Shown: positions 27,045 through 35,096 of the stretch, in pieces
Layout: every line of letters begins with the position of its first letter
Numbering within the stretch: the first letter of the stretch is position 1
Assembly (NCBI GenBank): GCA_963800135.1
Contig: CAWCZR010000009.1
Location: 248,001 to 312,000, forward strand
DNA from: DASPSM01 sp963800135
GTDB lineage: Bacteria > Planctomycetota > Planctomycetia > Planctomycetales > Planctomycetaceae
Direction: 5' to 3'
Length of the DNA stretch: 64,000 nucleotides
Made by a program: the position numbers and the translations under genes
The notes under the pieces: model-generated
What the model was told of the DNA's origin: nothing
What the model saw: only the letters and a program-made list of their open reading frames with translations
Databases searched by the model: none

Positions 27045-29228
27045 ATGACGGGATGTCTGCGACTGGCGCTGGCCATTCATATTCATCAGCCGATCGGCAA
27101 TTTTGACGGCGTCTTCGAGGACGCCTACCGCGATAGCTACGCGCCGTTTCTCGAGGTGTTGCGCGAGAATCCGAAGATTCCCGTCAGCCTGCACGTCTCC
27201 GGCAGCCTGCTGGAGTGGCTGGTCGAGGCCCATCCCGAATACATCGATGGCGTCCGCGAGCTGACCGAGCGCGGCCAGATCGAGGTCATCGGCGGCCCGT
27301 TCTACGAAGCGATCCTCGCCGGCATCCCCTCGCACGACCGCATCGGACAGATTTCGGCCTACTCGCGCTACCTGGAGCAGCTCTTCGGCGTGAAAGTCCG
27401 CGGCATGTGGATGCCCGAGCGGGTCTGGGAGCAGAACTTCACCGGCGACATGACGCGGGCCGGCATCGAATTCACGGTCCTCGACGATCATCACTTCAAG
27501 AGCGCGGGCCTCCGCGACGAGCAGCTGTACGGCTACTACCTGTCCGAGGATGAAGGCCGCCTGCTCAAGATCTTTCCGGGCAGCGAAAAGCTCCGCTACA
27601 CCATCCCCTTCCAGGAACCGGCGGAATCGATCCGCTACCTGCGGGAGATCGCCGACAAGCACCCCAATCCGGTCGTCTGCTTCGGCGACGACGGCGAGAA
27701 GTTCGGCACCTGGCCGGGAACCAAGAAGCACGTCTACGAGGACGGCTGGCTGACGCGGTTTTTGAACGCACTGCTCGAGAATGCCGACTGGCTCAAGCTC
27801 ACCACTCTGGCCGAAGCGATCGACAACGTGCCTCCCGTCGGCATGATCTATCTGCCGGACTGCAGCTACCGCGAAATGACCGAATGGGCGCTGCCCGCCG
27901 AACGATTGGCCGAATTCGAGTCGCTCGCCAAACGCAAGCAGCACGATCCCGAGTGGCACGCCCTGCGTCCTTATATCCGCGGCGGCACCTGGCGCAACTT
28001 CCGCACGAAATATCCCGAAGCCAACGAGATGTACACGCGGATGCTGCAGGTCAGCCAACGGCTGCAGCAAATCACGTCCGAGGAAGAGGACGTCGAGCGG
28101 CCCCACTTCATTAACGAGGCGAGGACCGAGCTCTATCGCGGGCAGTGCAACTGCTCGTACTGGCACGGGGCGTTTGGCGGACTTTATCTGCCGCACCTGC
28201 GACACGCCGTCTACAACCACCTGATCGCCGCCGACTCGCTGTTGGAGTCGGCCATTGCCCGTCCGGCGCGCTGGGTGCAGATCGACGCCGACGATTACAA
28301 TCTCGACGCCCGCAAGGAAATTCGCATTGCCGGCGATCGGCTGGTGGCGTTTCTCGCACCCAGCCGCGGCGGCCACCTGTACGAGCTCGACGTGCGGAGC
28401 GTGCGACTCAATCTGCTGGGTACGCTCAACCGCCGGCCCGAGGCGTATCACGAAGTCGTCCGCTCGGCCGCCCATTCGCAGCACGATGGCCACTCGGTCG
28501 CCAGCATCCACGACGCCGTTCGCTTCAAGCAGCCCAATCTGGACCGCATGCTCGTCTACGACAACTGGCCGCGGAAGAGCCTGGTCGACCACTTCCTGCC
28601 GCCAAACATCGATCCGGCCGCGTTTCGCAACGGCGAAGGGGAACTGGGCGACTTCGTGCTCGGCGTTTATGAAACGAGGCTCCGCCGTTCGCCCGGACGC
28701 GTCGAAGCCGTGCTGTCACGAGACGGGGTGATCGGCGGGCATCGCGTGCATCTCGAAAAGTCGATTGGCCTCGAAGCCGCGACGGGAAATCGGCTCGACA
28801 TCCGCTACGAATTGTCGAACCTGCCGCCGGGCGAGCGGTTTCATTTCGCCGTTGAATTCAACTTCGCCGGCCTGGCCTCCGGAGCGTCGGACCGCTACTT
28901 CTACGACGGGAGCGGACGCCAGCTCGGCCCGCTCGAGTCGATCCTCAATCTAAAGCAGGCCGAACGGATCGGCCTGGTCGACGAGTGGCTGGGAATCGAC
29001 GTGGGGATTGAGCCGTCGCTGGCGACCGACATCTGGACGTTCCCTATCCAGACGGTGAGCCAATCCGAAGGCGGCTTCGAACTGGTGCATCAGTCAAGCA
29101 CCGTGGTGCCGCACTGGGATTTCCTGGTGGGGCCCGAGGGGCGTTTCCGCGTCGAGCTGTCGCTCACACTCGACACGTCGGCCGCGCAAGCCCGCCAACT
29201 TTCGAAGGCGGCTGTCACCGCGACGTGA
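27045..29228 (+). CDS. GH57 alpha-amylase / 4-alpha-glucanotransferase
   Basis: 727 residues. The GH57 core has LAIHIHQPIGNFD, the nucleophile Glu in GMWMPERVWE (about 127) and acid Asp in CFGDDGEKFGTWPG (about 216). Regions matching the DUF1925 and DUF1926 domains follow to the C-terminus, the arrangement of 4-alpha-glucanotransferases and related amylases. It likely reshapes or shortens glycogen chains in the cytosol. It closes the glycogen operon, about 150 bp after galT. The ATG at 27045 is the only good start before LALAIHIHQPIG. Confidence 0.9.
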   Translation: MTGCLRLALAIHIHQPIGNFDGVFEDAYRDSYAPFLEVLRENPKIPVSLHVSGSLLEWLVEAHPEYIDGVRELTERGQIEVIGGPFYEAILAGIPSHDRIGQISAYSRYLEQLFGVKVRGMWMPERVWEQNFTGDMTRAGIEFTVLDDHHFKSAGLRDEQLYGYYLSEDEGRLLKIFPGSEKLRYTIPFQEPAESIRYLREIADKHPNPVVCFGDDGEKFGTWPGTKKHVYEDGWLTRFLNALLENADWLKLTTLAEAIDNVPPVGMIYLPDCSYREMTEWALPAERLAEFESLAKRKQHDPEWHALRPYIRGGTWRNFRTKYPEANEMYTRMLQVSQRLQQITSEEEDVERPHFINEARTELYRGQCNCSYWHGAFGGLYLPHLRHAVYNHLIAADSLLESAIARPARWVQIDADDYNLDARKEIRIAGDRLVAFLAPSRGGHLYELDVRSVRLNLLGTLNRRPEAYHEVVRSAAHSQHDGHSVASIHDAVRFKQPNLDRMLVYDNWPRKSLVDHFLPPNIDPAAFRNGEGELGDFVLGVYETRLRRSPGRVEAVLSRDGVIGGHRVHLEKSIGLEAATGNRLDIRYELSNLPPGERFHFAVEFNFAGLASGASDRYFYDGSGRQLGPLESILNLKQAERIGLVDEWLGIDVGIEPSLATDIWTFPIQTVSQSEGGFELVHQSSTVVPHWDFLVGPEGRFRVELSLTLDTSAAQARQLSKAAVTAT

Positions 29229-29306
29229 CAGGCGTGTCTTGCACGCCGCCAGTGCCACCCAACGCGCAGCATTGGGCGGTAAACCGACCCCTACGCTGCC
29301 GTGCGA

Positions 29307-31085
29307 TCATGCGTCTGCGTGGGCGGGTTGCACGGTCGGCTCGGTCTCGCGCGGAGCGTCTGGCGTCGGGGAGCCCGAGTTGCTCGCAGCCGGATTGGGC
29401 GTGTCCAGCAGCCGGCTCGTCAGCCGATTGAGCCCGACGTGAGGCGAGGTCAGCGGATCACTGCTGGTTTGCGGGCGCTCGTCGAGGCGCATCGGCAGGC
29501 GGACCGTGAAGGTGCTGCCCTTGCCGAACTCGCTGACCAGACTGACTTCGCCCCCCAAGAGCTTCGAGAGTTCTTTCACGATCGAAAGTCCCAGGCCCGT
29601 GCCGCCGTATTCGCGGGTGATGGCGTCGCTTTGACCGGGCACGGTATGGCCCTGCCGGAATTTCTCGAAGATCATCCCCTGCTCGTTGAGCGGGATGCCG
29701 ATCCCCGTGTCCTCGACGACGATCTCGAAGTAGACGTCGTCAGCGCGGTTGGCCCGCAGCTTCACCCGGCCGCCTTCCGGCGTGAACTTGATCGCATTGG
29801 AAAGCAGGTTGTCGAGAATCTGCTGGATCTTGACCGAGTCCTGCACCAACAGCGGAATCTGGGGATCGACCTCGAATGACAGGTCGATATTCTTTTTCTC
29901 GGCCAGTGGGTTGAGCGAATTGACCTGCCGCTCGATCAGGTCGCTGAGCGAACACTCGACGATCTGGATCTCCATCCGGCCGCTCTCGATCTTGGCCAGA
30001 TCCAAGAGGTCGTTGATCATCGCCATCAGGTTCTTGCCCGACGTTTGGATGTTGCGGACAAACCGCTGCTGCTTTTCGCTGATATTGTCCGAGCGGGCCA
30101 GGATATCGCTGAAGCCCAGGATGCTGTTGAGCGGCGTGCGCAGCTCATGGCTCATCGTCGCCAGAAAATCGTCCTTGAGCTTGTTCATTTCGTAGAGCCG
30201 CAGGTTGACCTGGGCGAGCTGATCGACCTTCGCGTCGAGATCCGTGTTCACCGCGCGGAGCTCGTCCTGCACGGCCACCAGGTGCCGCAACATGCGGTTG
30301 AAGGCGTGGCTCAGTTCTTCGAACTCGTCGCCGGTGCGGATGTCGGCCCGTTGCTCGAGATTGCCGCGCGCGACCTGATCGCTGACGTCTTTGAGGTGGA
30401 GCACGGGCTTGACGATCACATAGCGAACGATGGCGTAGGCGGCCAGCATGGCGAGGAACGCTGTGCCAATGGCGGTCGCCAGCAGAATGGCGTTATTGCG
30501 GGCGACGGCTTCGCGAGTCCCCTTGAGGGGGAGCGTGATTTTGACGACGCGCATCAAGTCGCCCACTTTGATGTTGCTGTCACCGGGAACCGAGTCGCGA
30601 TGACAGGTCGCGCAGGTCTTTTCGGCCGTGATGCCGGCGAAGTACTGGTACTCGCCCCGTTCCTTGTCGATGCGGTGATGTTCGCTGGCGCCCCGCACGA
30701 TGGCGTCGATTGCGTCGTAGTCCTCGGAGTCGCTCGGGCGGAATTCGGGATCGGAGCTGAGGGCGTTGCCTCGTTTCGCGTCGATCCGGAAGAAGCGATA
30801 GTTGTAGTCGAGATTCGAGGGCTTCCGCATGTCGCTGATCATCAGCTTCATGCCGGCCAGCGTGTCGGCCGGCTCGAGCTTCTCGAAATGCTTTTCCAAG
30901 ATGCTCGCAAAGACGAGATTTTGGGCCTGTTTGGGGTTTTGCTCGTAGACCAGGTCCGACGTGAGCGTGGCGTAAACGTAGAAGCTGGCCGTGATCAACA
31001 GGAGCAGACTGCCGCCGAACAAATAGCGGCTCTTCCGCTCGAGGCTGGTTTCTCCCAACAGGCGTTTGACGGTTCGGTAGGACAT
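29307..31085 (-). CDS. Sensor histidine kinase with haem-c-type periplasmic domain
   Basis: 592 residues: an N-terminal membrane helix (about 22-42), a DUF3365-like outer domain with one haem-attachment motif CATCH (158-162), a second helix (about 190-212), a HAMP linker, a HisKA box DDFLATMSHELRTPLNSILG and a HATPase domain (NLLSNAIKFTPEGG, DTGIGIP, GGTGLGLSIVKELS). A Ser/Pro/Thr-rich tail ends it. A CxxCH within the outer domain would hold haem c in the periplasm, so redox, CO or NO sensing is plausible. No partner regulator gene lies next to it. The frame continues from 31085 without breaks. Confidence 0.9.
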   Translation of the reverse strand: MSYRTVKRLLGETSLERKSRYLFGGSLLLLITASFYVYATLTSDLVYEQNPKQAQNLVFASILEKHFEKLEPADTLAGMKLMISDMRKPSNLDYNYRFFRIDAKRGNALSSDPEFRPSDSEDYDAIDAIVRGASEHHRIDKERGEYQYFAGITAEKTCATCHRDSVPGDSNIKVGDLMRVVKITLPLKGTREAVARNNAILLATAIGTAFLAMLAAYAIVRYVIVKPVLHLKDVSDQVARGNLEQRADIRTGDEFEELSHAFNRMLRHLVAVQDELRAVNTDLDAKVDQLAQVNLRLYEMNKLKDDFLATMSHELRTPLNSILGFSDILARSDNISEKQQRFVRNIQTSGKNLMAMINDLLDLAKIESGRMEIQIVECSLSDLIERQVNSLNPLAEKKNIDLSFEVDPQIPLLVQDSVKIQQILDNLLSNAIKFTPEGGRVKLRANRADDVYFEIVVEDTGIGIPLNEQGMIFEKFRQGHTVPGQSDAITREYGGTGLGLSIVKELSKLLGGEVSLVSEFGKGSTFTVRLPMRLDERPQTSSDPLTSPHVGLNRLTSRLLDTPNPAASNSGSPTPDAPRETEPTVQPAHADA

Positions 31086-31164
31086 GGCAATTACGTGTTA
31101 CTACACCATTTCCGGCCCGTTTGCGTAAGGTCAAATCGCACGAGCGACGGCTGCGTCCAAGGCG

Positions 31165-32008
31165 TCAGCGGCGTTGGCACACCGGGCAATAAAACGTCGA
31201 TCGCTGGGCCTGAACGATCCGCCGGATGGGCACCTCGCGGCAGGTCGGGCAGATTTCGTCCGCGCGCCCGTACACAAGGTGCTTATTCTGATAGCGGCCG
31301 TTCTGATTGAGGGCCGTGCGGTAGGTGGCGTCGCCGAGAGTCGACCCCTCGTCGCGGATGGCCTCTTCCAGGACGCTCAGCGTCGCTTCCCTCAGCCGGC
31401 GAACCTGGTCGGCCTTGAGCCGACTGGCCGGCGTTGCCGGATGAATCCGAGCGACGTGGAGAATCTCGCTTGCGTACAGGTTGCCGATGCCCGCCACGAT
31501 CTTCTGATCGAGCAGCAGTACCTTGATGGCCCGCGCACTCTTGCGGCAGCGTTCCCGCCAGGTCTCAAGCGGCATCGTCGAGCGCGTCCGGCCCCAAGGC
31601 GTCGGAGGAGAGCGTGCGTTCCAGCTCGCCGGGAGCGAACAGACGGACGGTGCCCAGGCCGCGCTGATCCCAAAACCAGATCGAGTTGTATTTCGCCCGG
31701 CCGGCAAACTTCCATTCAATCCGCAGATGGACCCGGTCCGGCGGATCCGACAGCAGCATCAAACCGGTCATCCTCGGCTCGATTACCACGGCCGAGTCGT
31801 CCGAGACGCAAAGCACAATCCGCTTCCCCAAGCGGCGAACTGCATCAATCCGCCGCCCTTTGAGGCGTTTGGCGAGAAGTTCGAATCGCGGCCGGATCGA
31901 TATGGGCTTGCACGAGCAGCGACAACGCACGAGCGACGCGACCGTCCGCCCCTCGACGAACGGGCGGATGCCGCGGACCATGGTTTCGACTTCGGGAAGC
32001 TCTGGCAT
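31165..32008 (-). CDS. mutM: Formamidopyrimidine-DNA glycosylase, frameshifted
   Basis: Base-excision repair enzyme that removes 8-oxoguanine from DNA. The N-terminal MPELPEVETMVRGIRPF carries the catalytic Pro1-Glu2, and LGKRIVLCV holds the expected Lys of the active site. The C-terminal zinc finger reads CPTCREVPIRR...FYCPVCQRR. The frame changes at about 31576: one base too many in GACGCGCTCGACGATGCC. Removing it gives ...SSDALGPDALDMPLETWRER, the normal continuation. Both halves are in good order, so this is likely an indel in the sequence data. It is separated by 80 bp from the haem-c kinase gene. Confidence 0.88.
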
Positions 32009-32284
32009 CTTCGTTCATTGTGGTTCTTTGCGATCGATTTGCAAACCTTGCGCAAGCGGCAAAGATCGGGGCACCGATTGGGCGCCGGTGCGGCTGGGAT
32101 TGCGATTTTTGGCCTGCGGGCGGTGGGGCGGGGACCCGGTCAAGTCCCCCTCGCCTTCCGGCACGCCAAAGGCGAAGTCTGTGAGGCCGGGCAATCCAGA
32201 TAAAGCGGGAAATGTGCTTGACGGGGCACCAGCCGCAGAGGATGCTAGTAAGTAGATCGTTCCGCCCGAGGGGCGCAGTGCGCG

Positions 32285-34342
32285 ATGACGTTTGGCTGGG
32301 CCCGCCAACGTTCCAGACAAATCTGTCCGAGACACATTGGAGATGGGGATGTCACGTCGTTCGCCCAGGAATTCCGCGCCCGGCGCAGCTCTCGTCGTCG
32401 TTCCAGCCGAGGTCCGATCGTCGTCTCCGTGCTCGCAGGCGTAGCCGTTTTGGGCCTGATCGGCTTCTTGGCGCTACGGCCGATGCAATCGGCCCCGTCA
32501 GCAACGTCCGCATCATCGTCGCAACTGGCGGTGACGGCTGAACCGGCGAGCCTGCCTGCCGCTCAGACCGCTCCGTCGAAGACGACCCGCAGTGCCGGCG
32601 TGGCGTCTCACTCGTCGCAGCCCGCGAATGACAGCCAGGTGGTGACGGCGGCCAAGCCCGCAGTCGCTCCTCAAGGTGCCACGCTGACTGCGGCCGAGCG
32701 TCGTTCGCGCGTCGAAGCGCAACTGGCGGCCGGCGAGTTTGGGCCCGCTCTCGAAACTGCGAAATCTGCGAACGATGCGGCCGAGCGCACGTCGCTGTTG
32801 AAGTCGATCGCCGCCGCGCAGGCGAAGAGCGGCGACTATGTTGCCGCCGACCGTTCGATCAGCCGCATTCCGATTCCCGAATCGCGTGAGCGAGCCGGAG
32901 CCGCGAACTCGGCGGCTCGTCAGTCGGCCGCCGGTGGTGCCGCCAGCGCGGCTCAGCTGGTCAGCCTGATCAAGACGGTCACCGGAACGGAGACCGACTG
33001 GGAAGACACCGACGAAGCCAAAAAGACGCCCATCTACTGGCCCCCCGGTATCGAGGTCGATCCGAACGGGCTGCTCCGCGGTTTGACGCACGAGGAAAAA
33101 GGGCAGACGCTGTCTGGCCTCGGCCATCGCGCTCGCGAAGCCGACATCAACACCGACATGCGGGCCAAGAGCTCGCTGCGTCTCGTCTCGCTGACCCGCC
33201 TCGAGAAAGAGCTCGCAAAGAAGCTGGCCGAGGGGCACAGCGTTCCCGAAACGATGCAGCACTTGGCGGGCCTCACGCAGATCAAGTACGTGTTCGTCTA
33301 TCCCGATCAGAATGAAGTGGTGATCGGCGGTCCGGCCGAGGGCTGGAAGTATGACGCCAGCGGTCGCGCCGTCGCCCGCGAAAGTGCTCGCCCGAGCCTC
33401 TTCCTGGACGACCTGGTGACCGTGCTGCGGACCTTCTCGCCGCGCGGCTCCGGCTACTTCAACTGCCAGATTCTTCCCCGCGAAGAAGGCCTGCGTCGCA
33501 TCCAGCAATTCGTGCAGGAGTCGAACGCTCGCGGCCCGCTCGAAGCCGGTCAGGTGAGCAACTGGACCAAGCAACTGCAGCGCGAGCTGGGTCTGCAGGA
33601 CGTCGAAATCAACGGCGTGCCGGTCGAGTCCCGCATTGCCCAGGTGATCTTCGAGGCTGACTATCGGCTGAAGATGATCGGCATCGGCAAGCTGCACGCC
33701 GGACACGGCATCCCCAGCTACTTCGACATCATCCCCAAGACGGGTGAGGTGACGAGCGCGAAGATGGACGCCCTGCGTTGGTGGCTCTCGATGAAGTACG
33801 ACGCGGTGACCCATAGCCCCGATCGCAACGTGTTCCAGATCGAAGGCTCGGCCGTCCTCTGCCAGTCCGAGAACGAACACATTTCGGCCAAGGGTCAGCG
33901 GATTCACACCGGCACGTCGGAGGTGGCCAATCGGCTGTTCGCCAGCGAATTCACCGATCACTATGCCGAGCTGGCCGCCGACGATCCGGTGTTCGCCGAC
34001 CTGCAGAACATCTTCGACCTGTCGCTCGTCGCGGCCCTGATCTCGGACAATCGCGTTCCGGATCGGATCGGTTGGAACCTGGGCGTCTTCGCCGCCAACG
34101 GCGCTTACCAGCCCGCCACCTTCCAGCCGCCCAAGACGATCCAATCAGTCGTCAACCACCGGGTCTACAACGGCAAAGACATCGTGGTGCAGGTGGCCGG
34201 CGGAGTCGACGGCCGCATGCGGACCGTCCTGGAAGACCACAAGGTCTTCCGCGAATCGCCCACGCTGACTGCCGAGAAGTCGAAGGGCGTCGCCCCGCAG
34301 CTGCCGGAAGGCCGCTGGTGGTGGGACGCGAAGAGCAACTAA
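32285..34342 (+). CDS. DUF1598 protein, membrane-anchored
   Basis: About 685 residues. One membrane segment (about 45-65, GPIVVSVLAGVAVLGLIGFLAL) follows an Arg/Ser-rich N-terminus; then comes an Ala/Ser/Thr-rich stretch and a large soluble domain with HLAGLTQIKYVFVYPDQNEVVIGG, characteristic of the DUF1598 family found almost only in planctomycetes. The role is unknown; it is probably a surface or periplasmic protein. The start is doubtful. In the other frame an ATG at 32349 behind GGAG gives MSRRSPRNSAPGAA, which would flow into this protein if one base were missing near 32390. A strong terminator follows the stop. Confidence 0.75.
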   Translation: MTFGWARQRSRQICPRHIGDGDVTSFAQEFRARRSSRRRSSRGPIVVSVLAGVAVLGLIGFLALRPMQSAPSATSASSSQLAVTAEPASLPAAQTAPSKTTRSAGVASHSSQPANDSQVVTAAKPAVAPQGATLTAAERRSRVEAQLAAGEFGPALETAKSANDAAERTSLLKSIAAAQAKSGDYVAADRSISRIPIPESRERAGAANSAARQSAAGGAASAAQLVSLIKTVTGTETDWEDTDEAKKTPIYWPPGIEVDPNGLLRGLTHEEKGQTLSGLGHRAREADINTDMRAKSSLRLVSLTRLEKELAKKLAEGHSVPETMQHLAGLTQIKYVFVYPDQNEVVIGGPAEGWKYDASGRAVARESARPSLFLDDLVTVLRTFSPRGSGYFNCQILPREEGLRRIQQFVQESNARGPLEAGQVSNWTKQLQRELGLQDVEINGVPVESRIAQVIFEADYRLKMIGIGKLHAGHGIPSYFDIIPKTGEVTSAKMDALRWWLSMKYDAVTHSPDRNVFQIEGSAVLCQSENEHISAKGQRIHTGTSEVANRLFASEFTDHYAELAADDPVFADLQNIFDLSLVAALISDNRVPDRIGWNLGVFAANGAYQPATFQPPKTIQSVVNHRVYNGKDIVVQVAGGVDGRMRTVLEDHKVFRESPTLTAEKSKGVAPQLPEGRWWWDAKSN

Positions 34343-34376
34343 GCGGCGTCCAGACGGCGCACTGAGCTAAACGAAC

Positions 34377-34406
34377 CGGCCAGCGACTGCTGGCCGATTT
34401 TTTTTT
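34377..34406 (+). terminator. Rho-independent terminator after the DUF1598 gene
   Basis: An 8-bp GC-rich stem (CGGCCAGC, loop GACT, GCTGGCCG) at 34377-34396 is followed by nine T residues from 34398. It lies 34 bp after the DUF1598 stop and is the clearest terminator in the window. Confidence 0.9.
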
Positions 34407-34446
34407 GCCGCCTGTGCAGAGTGACTCGCCGACCGAACGCGCAGCG

Positions 34447-34476
34447 ATCCGCCGCTAGAATGACGGCATGAGCGAC
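34447..34476 (+). promoter_or_regulatory. TAGAAT promoter box immediately before a start codon
   Basis: TAGAAT (34456-34461) is separated by GACGGC from the ATG at 34468. A transcription start about 6-7 nt after a -10 box would fall on the ATG, so the message would have essentially no leader. A 30-bp region here is 29/30 identical to the one at 34744-34773. No ribosome-binding site is present. A -35 box was not recognised. Confidence 0.5.
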
Positions 34477-34674
34477 CAAGACGCAAAGTCTCCTTCATTC
34501 GTCCGATTGATCGGATCGCCGTCGATGGTCGCTTGTTGCATCCTGCTCGTACCGGTTCTGCTCCTCACTTTTGCTTATCTGGAACACGTCTTCATCGGAA
34601 CGCACCGACTCAAAGAGGCCCTGCACATCGATCAGTTGCTTCACTATCTTGAAGCGGTCAGTCCGCGCCGCTGA
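34468..34674 (+). CDS. Small single-span membrane protein
   Basis: 68 residues: MSDQDAKSPSF..., one hydrophobic segment VACCILLVPVLLLTFAYLEHV, and a short basic C-terminus ending in Arg-Arg. No family was recognised. It begins with MSD, as do the next small gene and that at 50847, all behind the same TANAAT-N6-ATG arrangement. Very small ORFs like this could be false, but the shared upstream sequence supports its being expressed. Confidence 0.55.
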   Translation: MSDQDAKSPSFVRLIGSPSMVACCILLVPVLLLTFAYLEHVFIGTHRLKEALHIDQLLHYLEAVSPRR

Positions 34675-34743
34675 CCTCCCGTGCCAATCGCCAACTTTCG
34701 TTCAGGGTGCGGCCCACTGCCTGCAGGTTTTCCATGCGCGGAA

Positions 34744-34773
34744 ATCCGCCGCTAGAGTGACGGCATGAGCGAC
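34744..34773 (+). promoter_or_regulatory. Second copy of the TAGA(A/G)T start-site sequence
   Basis: TAGAGT (34753-34758) then GACGGC then ATG (34765), with the surrounding 30 bp repeating 34447-34476 apart from one base. It repeats the short-leader layout. The identity of the flanks suggests a recent local duplication of the 5' end. Confidence 0.5.
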
Positions 34774-35019
34774 GAACCGAGGAAACGGTCGTGGGCGTGG
34801 ATCGGCTGGGCGGCTCCGGCTGTGGCATTCATTTACACTTTCAGCGTTGTCCCATCAGCGGTCGTGCTCAGATGGCTTCTCCACTATGGAGCCGTCGCCG
34901 ACGGGGGATCCGTATGCCGGGCTGTGGCGTACTTTTATGCGCCGGTCGAATGGCAGGCCGGAAAAAATCCGCAAGTCTACGACACGATCAGTAACATCAT
35001 CCGGCGCCTCAGTCCCTAA
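34765..35019 (+). CDS. Small membrane protein, hypothetical
   Basis: 84 residues starting MSDEPRKRSWAWIGW. A hydrophobic stretch WIGWAAPAVAFIYTFSVVPSAVVLRWLL is long enough to cross the membrane once; a polar, Tyr/Asn-rich tail follows. It shares a 5' sequence and MSD start with the gene 90 bp upstream, but the remainder of the two proteins differs. No family known. Confidence 0.5.
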   Translation: MSDEPRKRSWAWIGWAAPAVAFIYTFSVVPSAVVLRWLLHYGAVADGGSVCRAVAYFYAPVEWQAGKNPQVYDTISNIIRRLSP

Positions 35020-35096
35020 CATGGACTACCGTGCCAATCCGCAACTCTCGTCCCAGGACGCGCCCCCACGACCGGGACGGACTGGACGCTCGCGAC

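Noticed and set aside
26931..28592. Minus-strand frame of 553 codons opposite the second GH57
   Set aside because: Antisense shadow; the plus strand holds the catalytic GH57 motifs.
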